Source: Candidatus Aenigmatarchaeota archaeon
Lineage (GTDB): Archaea; Aenigmatarchaeota; Aenigmatarchaeia; GW2011-AR5
Length of the DNA: 7,099 nt
Reading direction: 5' to 3'
Assembly: GCA_016198625.1 (NCBI GenBank)
Contig: JACQIH010000017.1
Span: forward strand, 1-7,099
The notes below the pieces were generated by a model that saw only the letters and a list, made by a program, of their open reading frames with translations, searched no databases and was not told the origin of the DNA. Both the position numbers and the translations under genes were made by a program. Below, one piece after another: positions 1 to 6,343 of the stretch (position 1 is its first letter; each line of letters starts with the position of its first letter).

Positions 1-783
1 CGATATGACGTTCGCGGGGCTCGACACGACAACGGACCTGTCGTCAACCACGACCTGATTGACGCCTTCCCCGGAAAAGCCGCTGAACGCGGCCGCAGAT
101 GCGTCCTCCTTCCGCAGCGCCAAGTAATAATTGGCCACCTTGTACGAGACCTTCGAAGGCGTTGTGGTGTCGTAGAATCTCCCCGAGCCTCCGCCGCTGT
201 CTCCCCACCTGAGGCCGAAGACGCTGTCCATATACCCGTCATTGACCTGGTTTTCGTAGAGGCTTGAGAGCATGAATATCGTCCCGCCCCTCTCGAGGAA
301 GCTGTCCAGCGATGCCCTGTAAGCATTCAGGTTCTCGTAGCCGATTATCAGCAAGACATTCGTATTTGCGTTGATGCTGTTCAGGTTAGCAAGCTGTTGG
401 ACGCGTATCTCGATGTCCCTGCCGTTGTAGTTGAACCGGAGCGGGGACAGCAGGGACTCAACGCTGCTTTTTTCCGCCTCGGTGCAGAAACACTCCACGA
501 AAATTATGCCGTTGGCTATGTCCCTTATCTCCACGGAAAATTCTATGTTCGAGGGCACGGATTTCCTGAGGTCGGCGTTGATTGCAGCCACGTCGTTGCG
601 CGCCACGTAATCAGCCAGGCGGCCGCTTTTCTCCATGGACATCAGGGATTCCCTTGCCCTGATGACCGCCATCGTATCGTCCCATGACGACTGCGGCGCG
701 GCAGGCACGAAAAAGTAGGATATAGACGCGATAAGTATTATCGATGCAATGACAGCTTCCAGCAGCCTTACAAAGCCTTTCAT
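1..783 (-). CDS. Pilin-like N-terminus with large C-terminal domain, 3' end beyond window
   Basis: The reading frame is open for 261 codons from the ATG at 783 to the first base of the window, so the protein is cut off by the window edge. Residues 1-25 (MKGFVRLLEAVIASIILIAS...) give a short basic leader and one membrane helix. They resemble a type IV pilin N-terminus, but the glutamate lies six residues after the glycine rather than five, so processing is uncertain. Residues 143-148 (VLLIIG) and 166-172 (GGTIFML), separated by a helix, look like two strands of a Rossmann-like or glutamine-amidotransferase-like (DUF4350-type) fold; this is a weak resemblance. Cys98 and Cys100 lie in a FVECFC stretch. 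The start overlaps the stop of the upstream gene by one base (TGATG), with GAGGT and GGTG upstream, so translation is probably coupled. It is the most distal gene seen in the pilus-like operon. Likely a membrane-anchored, outward-facing accessory or minor pilin-like protein. Confidence 0.8.
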   Translation of the reverse strand, partial: MKGFVRLLEAVIASIILIASISYFFVPAAPQSSWDDTMAVIRARESLMSMEKSGRLADYVARNDVAAINADLRKSVPSNIEFSVEIRDIANGIIFVECFCTEAEKSSVESLLSPLRFNYNGRDIEIRVQQLANLNSINANTNVLLIIGYENLNAYRASLDSFLERGGTIFMLSSLYENQVNDGYMDSVFGLRWGDSGGGSGRFYDTTTPSKVSYKVANYYLALRKEDASAAAFSGFSGEGVNQVVVDDRSVVVSSPANVIS

Positions 784-1373
784 CACGCGACACCGACCTC
801 TAATGCAACGCGGTCCTTATTTTCCAAGATTCCGTATCTTTTGACGATGGACTGGGGCAGCACCAGCGTTTCGACGTCCGGCGCGCAGTTCACATAGGTC
901 TCACCGGTCTCCAGATTGGTAACATTAATTGTGATGACAAATCTCGGGTCGGTCATGACAAGGTCCCTGACCCTGGTGTAATTTGAATTGCACATGGCTT
1001 TCATCTCGTTTATTTTCTGCAGCGACAGGACATATTTTTCCGGCGTTGCGAGGCCTATGCGCTCCGCGTTGTCCGCACTCCAGCTCCTGGGCGCGCCCTC
1101 GTCCAGCAGCAGCACCTCCGAGGCAGCAAAGCTCCTGGACCTCAGCGACGTCAGCAGGGACGCCTCGTGGTATTGCGGAACGCTGTTCGCGACGCTTATA
1201 ATAAGGAAAAAAATGGTCCCGAGAAAGACCAGGACCGAAATGATGAATTCGATGTTAATGATTCCACAAGAGTAGAACCGAGACAGCTTGAAGTTCCTAC
1301 GGAACTTCGATTTCCTTTTCTCTCTCTGTATTCTCGTTCCCCCATTGAAAATTTTATTTATTTTTCCCTTCAT
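783..1373 (-). CDS. Pilin-like secreted protein with class III-type signal peptide
   Basis: A 196-residue protein. Residues 1-37 are a long, very basic leader ending in SCG. They are followed by IINIEFIISVLVFLG, where the glutamate is at +5 after the glycine, the classical position for prepilin-peptidase substrates, and by one membrane helix (about 42-62). The mature part contains SFAASEVLLLDEGAPRSW (about 86-103) followed by an IGLA-type stretch. I recognise this G-x-P-x-x-W ... GLA pattern from archaeal pilin-like proteins near Tad-like clusters. An ATG 15 bases further upstream (1388) is also possible. I prefer 1373 because GGTGGA lies just before it, while nothing like a ribosome binding site precedes 1388. 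The gene follows the second platform protein by 24 bases and overlaps the next gene by one base. Probable role: pilus or pseudopilus subunit of the neighbouring machine. The exact role is not known. Confidence 0.85.
   Translation of the reverse strand: MKGKINKIFNGGTRIQREKRKSKFRRNFKLSRFYSCGIINIEFIISVLVFLGTIFFLIISVANSVPQYHEASLLTSLRSRSFAASEVLLLDEGAPRSWSADNAERIGLATPEKYVLSLQKINEMKAMCNSNYTRVRDLVMTDPRFVITINVTNLETGETYVNCAPDVETLVLPQSIVKRYGILENKDRVALEVGVA
1290..1308 (-). repeat. 8-bp perfect hairpin in the leader region of the third pilin-like gene
   Basis: GAAGTTCC, three bases (TAC) and GGAACTTC form a perfect stem with a minimal loop. It lies within codons 22-29 (encoding SKFRRNFK) of the signal-peptide region and would form in the mRNA. 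Confidence 0.75.
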
Positions 1374-1376
1374 CTT

Positions 1377-1382
1377 TCCACC
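1377..1382 (-). promoter_or_regulatory. Ribosome binding site of the third pilin-like gene
   Basis: GGTGGA on the minus strand, three bases before the ATG at 1373. It favours this start over the ATG at 1388. Confidence 0.55.
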
Positions 1383-1397
1383 GTACATTTCATGTGG

Positions 1398-2345
1398 CTA
1401 CGCGAAGCCGGCCTTTATGAGAAGGATGAAAATGAAAAATCCGCTCAGGGTCATGATTAAGCTGTGCTTGATTCCCGCCGAAACGGAATCGGAGACTATC
1501 TGGCCGGCGATGAGCCCTGAAAAGAACCCCTGTATCATGATCATCACAAGAAACAGCGAGCGGTAGTAGGATTCCGCCGCCTGCGGCGCGCCGAAATTGA
1601 GCGAAGCGGACACTCCCATGAAAAGCCCGCACCCGAAGCATTCCGGGGCTGCTGAAGAAAAGCATGGCGCGCACGGGTTCGGATTGAAGTCCTGGAAGAT
1701 GCCTGCGATGCTTTGGCTGCCTTGCGGCTGCAGCAGCGGTATCAGGAACTTGAGCAGGGCTATCGTTATCCCGAGGAAAATGAAGAATATCGCGTACATC
1801 ATTATGACCTGCTGGTTAAGCAGGGAGGACTTCTCCTCCTGGACCTCCTTTATTGTCTCGATGTTGCCGGCCAGGGACTCCATCGTGCTTTCTATGCTGC
1901 CGCCTGATTTGTTGGCCTCCTGTATTATCATTATCGACCTGACTATGATCCTGCTCTTCTTCATCCGCTTGGACCAGTCGTTCAGCACCTTTTCCAGCGG
2001 CACGTTCCAGCTTATCTGGTTGTTCACTTTCCTGATTTCCAGGGTAAGCGGGCCGTAATCCGATTTGGCAGCGGACTTCACCGCCTGGATGATTGTCAGC
2101 CCTGCGCGCTGCGATTCAGCCAGGTCGCGCAGGAAGTTGGGAAACTCCTTTTCGTAGGCGCGTATTCTCTTGAACTCGAAAAACCTGTAAAGGCTGTACG
2201 GTATGGTCATTATCAGCGCGCCGATAAACGTGAGGTTGAGCGCCAGCACCGGGTCGCCGCTGGCTATGCCTGACGCCGCCAGCAGCAGGAACGCTGCCGC
2301 GGAAACCAGGAGTATTTTCCTGTCAGTCTGCATGCCTTTTAGCAT
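1398..2345 (-). CDS. tadC: Type IV pilus/Tad-like platform membrane protein (T2SSF domain), second copy
   Basis: A 315-residue protein of the GspF/TadC/FlaJ family, the inner-membrane platform that works with the secretion ATPase. Two N-terminal helices (about 10-28 and 33-55) precede a cytoplasmic T2SSF domain (about 64-178). This domain has the family's N-terminal FPNFLRDLAESQRAGLTIIQAV and the KSGGSIESTMESLA motif (146-159). Further helices lie at about 180-205, 262-285 and 294-312. The loop between helices three and four (206-260) is predicted to face outward. It holds four cysteines in two CxxC pairs (C225, C228, C236, C239), which are unusual for the family as I know it. The gene starts six bases after the upstream platform gene, and a second ATG at 2333 is a poorer choice because no spaced ribosome binding site precedes it. 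The symbol tadC is by role, not by close identity. Confidence 0.92.
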   Translation of the reverse strand: MLKGMQTDRKILLVSAAAFLLLAASGIASGDPVLALNLTFIGALIMTIPYSLYRFFEFKRIRAYEKEFPNFLRDLAESQRAGLTIIQAVKSAAKSDYGPLTLEIRKVNNQISWNVPLEKVLNDWSKRMKKSRIIVRSIMIIQEANKSGGSIESTMESLAGNIETIKEVQEEKSSLLNQQVIMMYAIFFIFLGITIALLKFLIPLLQPQGSQSIAGIFQDFNPNPCAPCFSSAAPECFGCGLFMGVSASLNFGAPQAAESYYRSLFLVMIMIQGFFSGLIAGQIVSDSVSAGIKHSLIMTLSGFFIFILLIKAGFA

Positions 2346-2351
2346 CGCGAT

Positions 2352-3218
2352 CTACTCTTCCACCGGCGATATGGATTTTATCAGCAAAATGAACCCGAGG
2401 GATATCAGCGGTATCAGTATGAACACTATGAACGTCTGTATTGCTATCGTGCCTAGCCCGCCCGAAAGCGCCGCGACGATTGAGGAAAGGATGATGAAAA
2501 ATATCGAGCCGGTTATAATAAGCGTCAGGTACACTTCCATGAAGAGCGAAAGGTCCTGGGAATATTTCCTTATCTTCCTTCTGTAATCGGACATGAGGGT
2601 CTCCGCTTTCTGCTCCAGATATTCTGTAAGATTCCCGCCGGACGACGTGACGTTGTCTATGCCCCAGAAAAGGTCGCGCAGCTCCAGCGACGGCGTCCTT
2701 CGGGCCTGCCTCCTTATAGCGTTCGAGAATGTCATCCCGAAGACTTCTATGTTCTGCACGATTTCGCGCGATTCCTTGCTCACCTCTCCGTATTCCTCGA
2801 ACTTCGCGAGCGTTCTGAAGGCTGCGACCGGCGGCAGGCGTGATGAAGACATCGTTGCAAGGTATGACACGGCGAAAGGCAGGACCTTGGTTATCTTGCT
2901 GCCCCGGGTTTTCGATATGGTAACGGGATAAGAGTAGAAAAGAAACATGACAAGCCCCGACAGGGTCGATGAGAGCGTGAGCCCGAGGAACGCCGCGGTC
3001 ACCGTGGGGAACCCCAGAAGCCCGAAGATGAACGCGAAAAGCGCGGTTTCCATGAAGAAGGTGACGAATATCGTCATCAAAGCTATGGACAGGTACTCTT
3101 CCAGCGTGTATTTGATCCCTGCCTTCTGCAGGTCGTCCTGGAGGTCGATGAAATAGCCTTTCAGGGACTTGCTGAGGCTGCCGAATGTTTTGAAGGCGAT
3201 GCCGGAGTAACTAGGCAT
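2352..3218 (-). CDS. tadB: Type IV pilus/Tad-like platform membrane protein (T2SSF domain), first copy
   Basis: A 288-residue GspF/TadB-like membrane protein, partner of the adjacent ATPase. Helices lie at about 45-70 and 73-98, followed by a cytoplasmic T2SSF domain (about 112-225) with LPFAVSYLATMSSSRLPPVAAF (113-134) and SSGGNLTEYLEQKAE (192-206), then helices at about 225-250 and 258-282. The frame stays open upstream to an ATG at 3296, but I place the start at 3218. The ATG there has AGAGG seven bases before it, and the extra 26 residues would lie inside the ATPase gene and look unlike any platform protein (cysteine- and serine-rich). The start therefore overlaps the ATPase stop by eight bases, implying coupled translation. 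Having two separate single-domain platform proteins matches archaeal Tad-like systems rather than the single two-domain FlaJ/ArlJ of the archaellum. Confidence 0.93.
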   Translation of the reverse strand: MPSYSGIAFKTFGSLSKSLKGYFIDLQDDLQKAGIKYTLEEYLSIALMTIFVTFFMETALFAFIFGLLGFPTVTAAFLGLTLSSTLSGLVMFLFYSYPVTISKTRGSKITKVLPFAVSYLATMSSSRLPPVAAFRTLAKFEEYGEVSKESREIVQNIEVFGMTFSNAIRRQARRTPSLELRDLFWGIDNVTSSGGNLTEYLEQKAETLMSDYRRKIRKYSQDLSLFMEVYLTLIITGSIFFIILSSIVAALSGGLGTIAIQTFIVFILIPLISLGFILLIKSISPVEE

Positions 3219-5028
3219 ATTCAATCCTCTGCAGCAGGAACTCAGGCGCAGTGTAGAACAAATTGAACAGCGAACCCAGTTTCTGGTAGTCAGCAAGATT
3301 CTTTTCAGCCGCCCATTTAAGGACGCTGGCCTTCCTTCTTATGTCCTCCCTGATCTCCTCTTCCGTCGCACCTGTCATTTCCGATATCCTTTTCAGGAGC
3401 GAGCTCTTATTCACGACCGCGTACCCGTCGTTCCTGGGATCCCACTTGAAAACCTCGTTGGTTATCACGGTGTTACTCTTCCTGTCGTACCCGATAATTT
3501 CTATTACCGACGAAATCCGCCTTTTGTATACGCGGCCGTACTTCACCCTCTTAACGAAGGCAATCACATCGACGTTCTGTATTAGCCCTATAGGCAGGCT
3601 TATTGGCGGGGTGGAAAGGCGGTCCATTAGCTTTGGGAAATTCTCCGCGTGTATGGTTGCGAGGCCTGCATGGCCCACCGCCATCTGCTGGAACAGCACG
3701 TACGCCTCGCGCCCGCGGACTTCGCCGACTATTATGTAGTCGGGCCTTTGTCGCAGAGACTCGCGGAGCAGCTCGAACATGTCTACCTTGCCTTCTTCGG
3801 ACAGGGGCGTCCTCGCGACTTCGGGCACCCAGTGAGAATGGGGCAGCCTCAGCTCCGGGGTGTCTTCTATGCTCACAATCTTCATCTGAGGCTTGATGAA
3901 AAGCGAGAGGGCGTTCAGCAGCGACGTTTTCCCCGTCGCTGTGCCGCCGGATATGAGCACGCTCTGGTTGTGCTCGATAAGGTGCCAGAAATAAGAAAGC
4001 ATCTTGAGGTCGGACGTCCCGAACTTGATCATATCCACTGGCGTGAGCGGCTTTTCCGTGAACATTCTTATTGTGAAATTGCTTCCGTGCATCGCTATGT
4101 CGCTGCTGAGCGTTGCCTGGACGCGGGAGCCGTCGGGAAGGGTCCCGTCCAGCAGCGGCCTTGCGACTGAGATGACCTTGCCGCACCTTTCGGCGATTTT
4201 GTTTGTGAAGGAATCGAGCTCGTCCTTGTCGATGAACTTCACGTTCGTCCGCAAAGAGCCGAGCCGCGGGTCCCTGTGATAGACGAATATCGGTATGTTC
4301 ACCCCGTCGCACGAGATGTCCTCTATCTGCCTGTCCTTGATGAGCGGCTCTATTTTTTCCAGGCCGATGAAGTCCCTCATAACGTAGTACCTCAGGACTT
4401 CCACATCGGCATTGGTCGCGCGGAAATAGTTCAGCGCGCTCTCGAATATCTTGTTAAGATAATCGGTGGCATTGCCCCGTATCTCCCCGAAATTGACGTC
4501 TATTTTTTCCTGTATGTATTCCTTGATTTCCTTGAGGAGCGCCGCGCCCCTCTCATCCAGCCGCGGCTCCACGACTTCGTACATTATTTCGCTCAGCTTT
4601 GGCTCGAAGTATATGCGGGCATAAGCAAAGACACGCTCGCCTTTCTTCGGCGCGGCGGGTATGAGCGGGTACGTGACGTTGATTTTCCTGAGCTCTATGG
4701 CCTCCTTTGTGTCGTAGCTTTGAAACGCCGCAGGCTCAACGGTTTCCGGTATGTTCACCCCGCCCTTGATCGCCTCCTTCATCTCGTATTCTTCCGTTAA
4801 CACCACGGGAATGGGCCCCGCCGCCTGCAGGATCGCGGGCGCGGCGGGCTGCGAAGAATAAGCATGGGTGACTTCCGCATTTCCGGAAACATGGCCGCTT
4901 GCTGGCGCGACAGGACTGGCAGGCTGCGGTATTCTGAACCGTATTTTTTTCCTGCCGAGGGATGTTTTCAGCATAAGCGAAACCGACTTCTCAGGCGCTT
5001 CCTCTTTCCTAGCAAGCTTGATTTTCAT
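3211..5028 (-). CDS. tadA: Type II/IV secretion ATPase (TadA/VirB11/GspE-like)
   Basis: A 605-residue hexameric motor ATPase that drives assembly or secretion through the two membrane proteins encoded just downstream. Visible motifs: Walker A GGTATGKTS (361-369), Asp box VSIEDTPELRLP (385-396), Walker B region DYIIVGEVRGRE (430-441) with catalytic Glu436, and His box GHAGLATIHAEN (452-463). The N-terminal domain (about 130-330) contains the family's DISCDG segment (237-242) and the RVQATLSSDI segment (302-311). An extra N-terminal stretch (about 33-75) is rich in Ala and Pro and is probably a disordered linker. The C-terminal tail (about 540-605) is helical, as in other archaeal members. The ATG at 5028 follows AGTGATTAC, a modest ribosome binding site. 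It lies 44 bases after the second pilin-like gene. All key catalytic residues are present, so it should be active. A close alternative is an archaellum-type FlaI, but the two-gene platform argues for a Tad-like pilus. Confidence 0.97.
   Translation of the reverse strand: MKIKLARKEEAPEKSVSLMLKTSLGRKKIRFRIPQPASPVAPASGHVSGNAEVTHAYSSQPAAPAILQAAGPIPVVLTEEYEMKEAIKGGVNIPETVEPAAFQSYDTKEAIELRKINVTYPLIPAAPKKGERVFAYARIYFEPKLSEIMYEVVEPRLDERGAALLKEIKEYIQEKIDVNFGEIRGNATDYLNKIFESALNYFRATNADVEVLRYYVMRDFIGLEKIEPLIKDRQIEDISCDGVNIPIFVYHRDPRLGSLRTNVKFIDKDELDSFTNKIAERCGKVISVARPLLDGTLPDGSRVQATLSSDIAMHGSNFTIRMFTEKPLTPVDMIKFGTSDLKMLSYFWHLIEHNQSVLISGGTATGKTSLLNALSLFIKPQMKIVSIEDTPELRLPHSHWVPEVARTPLSEEGKVDMFELLRESLRQRPDYIIVGEVRGREAYVLFQQMAVGHAGLATIHAENFPKLMDRLSTPPISLPIGLIQNVDVIAFVKRVKYGRVYKRRISSVIEIIGYDRKSNTVITNEVFKWDPRNDGYAVVNKSSLLKRISEMTGATEEEIREDIRRKASVLKWAAEKNLADYQKLGSLFNLFYTAPEFLLQRIEYA
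3226..3230 (-). promoter_or_regulatory. Ribosome binding site of the first platform gene
   Basis: AGAGG on the minus strand, seven bases before the ATG at 3218 and inside the last codons of the ATPase gene. It decides the start against the upstream in-frame ATG at 3296. Confidence 0.7.
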
Positions 5029-5072
5029 GTAATCACTAACCGTTTTGATTGAACCTTTCTGAAAAGTTTATG

Positions 5073-5558
5073 TCACGCTCTCCTAATCTTTATTGTCTTC
5101 CCGTCTATGAATATTTCGGCCCTGCCCGCCGTGCTCAATACTTCGCCGCTCAGGCAAAAAACCCCTTCCGTAATACAATTGGATTTGGCTATGTTAAATA
5201 GTTTCTGGGATACTTGCACTTCAGGATTGCTGAAATCTTGCACGAAGACGGAATCTTCGCTCAGGGATATTACGTACGTCCTTCCCGAAATTTTCTCCGG
5301 GAAATTCACGACGACCGTGGAATTCTCCGCAACAGCCCTGGACACGCCCGACACAATAATGTCGCCGGCATTCATGAACTGGTCTTTCGTGGAGACTTCA
5401 TTCAACGACGACTGTATCGAGCCGAAGCTGAAAACTACATGTGCGGTTATGAGTATGCCGAGGGCAAAAAGAAGCATCTCGTTCAGCACGAGGTGCTGGC
5501 CCTTAAGAAGAGAAGGGAAACTTTCCATTCTCTTTCTAATCTCATCCCTCTTTCGCAT
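5073..5558 (-). CDS. Small pilin-like protein with KG|Q class III signal peptide (second of pair)
   Basis: A 161-residue protein. Residues 1-20 form a basic leader (RKRDEIRKRMESFPSLLKG); cleavage is expected after Gly20, before Gln21. One membrane helix follows (about 25-45: NEMLLFALGILITAHVVF). The remaining 115 residues should be outside the cell, mainly beta-strand, with Cys128 and Cys135 able to form a small disulfide loop. This layout (KGQ-x-LxLNExLLFxLGI) is familiar among archaeal pilin-like proteins next to Tad-like ATPases. No Shine-Dalgarno site precedes the ATG, but a TATA-like box is centred 27.5 bp upstream, so it may be read from its own leaderless transcript. An ATG at 5528 would remove half the leader and is less likely. 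The leader is nearly the same as that of the next gene upstream, while the mature parts differ. Confidence 0.85.
   Translation of the reverse strand: MRKRDEIRKRMESFPSLLKGQHLVLNEMLLFALGILITAHVVFSFGSIQSSLNEVSTKDQFMNAGDIIVSGVSRAVAENSTVVVNFPEKISGRTYVISLSEDSVFVQDFSNPEVQVSQKLFNIAKSNCITEGVFCLSGEVLSTAGRAEIFIDGKTIKIRRA
5494..5549 (-). repeat. Leader repeat, copy in second pilin-like gene
   Basis: Contains two blocks identical to the upstream paralogue: 27 bases at 5494-5520 (encoding FPSLLKGQ) and 22 bases at 5528-5549 (encoding RDEIRKR). Only seven bases separate the blocks in this copy. Confidence 0.9.
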
Positions 5559-5581
5559 GATAGATATATTGCGGCTCCATG

Positions 5582-5596
5582 AAAATAAGCTTTCTT
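5582..5596 (-). promoter_or_regulatory. Promoter of the second pilin-like gene
   Basis: The minus strand reads AAGAAAG (BRE-like) then CTTATTTT (TATA-like, 5582-5589), centred 27.5 bp before the ATG at 5558. It shares GAAAGCTTA plus a following W-T-T-W with the promoter of the upstream pilin-like gene. The short gap (38 bases) between the two genes is almost fully taken up by this element, and no Shine-Dalgarno site is present. Confidence 0.5.
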
Positions 5597-6295
5597 TCAG
5601 ATTAAATCGACTTTCACCGATGTCTTTGTGACTATCCTGCCGGCTTCATCGGCTTCCGAAGTCCCTTTGTTCTCTATGACGATTGCATGGTCCATCCCTG
5701 CGCTCTCGGCTTCGTCGGCACCGAGGATTATAGAATAAGTCCTTATTGTCTGCGTCCTCAGCGGCACGTACCGCAGCGTGTAAGTGGTTCTGTACTTGTT
5801 CTCGTCGAGCTTCACGCTCTTTACGCAGAGTATTCCCGACTCGTCGGAGCCCCACGATCCCTCGGCGGCGGAGCAGGTCGCGTTCTTCAGCGGTATCTCG
5901 GCTCCGGTCGCGTAGATGGTTCCCTGCGTATCGACATCAAGCTGCACCACGACCCCGCCCGGCGTGCTGCTTGTGCTCACAAGTCCGGGAACGGTTATTC
6001 TGAGCTGGTCCCGTCCTCCCGTATTCGTCACGCTCTTTACTTTGTTGTCAAGAGCAAGCATGAACTGCTCGCTGCTCTGCAGCAGGGATATGTCCTTGTT
6101 TTTCTGTATGAGCGGAATTCCCCACATGTAGATGGAGCCCACGATGCCAATGAGGATTCCGCTGAGGAGTATCGCGCTGATTGCCTGCTGCTGGCCCTTA
6201 AGAAGAGAAGGGAAAGCGGTTAAGTTTCTCCGCAACTCTCTATGATTTTTCCTTCTCTTTCTAATCTCATCCCTTTTCGAAATCTTATTCAACAC
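5597..6295 (-). CDS. Pilin-like protein with KG|Q class III signal peptide (first of pair)
   Basis: A 232-residue protein starting at GTG; no in-frame ATG exists upstream before a stop, and TTG at 6292 is the only other nearby start. Residues 1-34 are a long basic leader ending LLKG, with cleavage expected before Gln35. One membrane helix (about 37-60: AISAILLSGILIGIVGSIYMW) follows, then PLIQKNKDISLLQSSEQFMLAL, a pattern I recognise from archaeal pilin-like proteins. The outer domain is beta-rich, with a possible disulfide (Cys141-Cys157) and an N-glycosylation sequon at Asn138. There is no glutamate at +5. A TATA-like box lies 26.5 bp before the GTG and no ribosome binding site is seen, so a leaderless mRNA is likely. 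A 17-bp inverted repeat ends on the start codon and may be an operator. It is a candidate major or minor subunit of the pilus-like structure. Confidence 0.85.
   Translation of the reverse strand: MLNKISKRDEIRKRRKNHRELRRNLTAFPSLLKGQQQAISAILLSGILIGIVGSIYMWGIPLIQKNKDISLLQSSEQFMLALDNKVKSVTNTGGRDQLRITVPGLVSTSSTPGGVVVQLDVDTQGTIYATGAEIPLKNATCSAAEGSWGSDESGILCVKSVKLDENKYRTTYTLRYVPLRTQTIRTYSIILGADEAESAGMDHAIVIENKGTSEADEAGRIVTKTSVKVDLI
6189..6274 (-). repeat. Leader repeat, copy in first pilin-like gene
   Basis: The same 27-base (6189-6215) and 22-base (6253-6274) blocks as in the second pilin-like gene, here separated by 37 bases that encode an extra basic stretch (about RKNHRELRRNLTA). The repeats are in direct orientation, about 700 bp apart. 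Confidence 0.9.
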
Positions 6296-6309
6296 AATTT
6301 CTAATTGTG
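6293..6309. promoter_or_regulatory. 17-bp perfect inverted repeat over the start of the first pilin-like gene, possible operator
   Basis: CACAATT, a TCT spacer, and AATTGTG form a perfect 7-bp inverted repeat. On the minus strand its last three bases are the GTG start codon and also the expected transcription start. A dimeric regulator bound there would block initiation directly. No equally good repeat is seen at the second pilin-like gene or the coiled-coil gene. Confidence 0.45.
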
Positions 6310-6317
6310 CTCGCGGC

Positions 6318-6332
6318 TAATTAAGCTTTCGC
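6318..6332 (-). promoter_or_regulatory. Promoter of the first pilin-like gene
   Basis: The minus strand reads GCGAAAG (BRE-like) then CTTAATTA (TATA-like, 6318-6325). The box centre is 26.5 bp before the GTG start at 6295. The core GAAAGCTTA is repeated in front of the second pilin-like gene. It lies in the 48-base gap after the coiled-coil gene. Confidence 0.55.
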
Positions 6333-6343
6333 AGAAACAGCAG

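Noticed and set aside
3219..3296. 26-residue N-terminal extension of the first platform protein
   Set aside because: It lies within the ATPase gene, has no ribosome binding site, and is cysteine- and serine-rich unlike family members; the ATG at 3218 has AGAGG in front.
3551..4312. 253-codon open frame on the minus strand inside the ATPase gene
   Set aside because: It is an alternate frame of the ATPase with an Arg-, His- and Ala-rich, low-complexity product; the ATPase motifs are intact in the main frame.
4276..4800. 174-codon plus-strand open frame opposite the ATPase
   Set aside because: Antisense shadow caused by codon bias of the ATPase; no ribosome binding site or recognisable motif.
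5040..5072. Possible separate promoter for the ATPase (ATAAACTTTT on the minus strand)
   Set aside because: The distance and composition fit poorly compared with the three TATA boxes upstream, and the 44-base gap suits read-through from the pilin-like gene.
5494..6215. Direct repeats as ends of a mobile element or site-specific recombination sites
   Set aside because: The repeats are coding, in frame, and placed at the same position of two paralogous genes; there is no recombinase or inverted termini.
5687..6223. 178-codon plus-strand open frame
   Set aside because: Opposite the first pilin-like gene, whose signal peptide, membrane helix and outer domain are convincing; no independent support.
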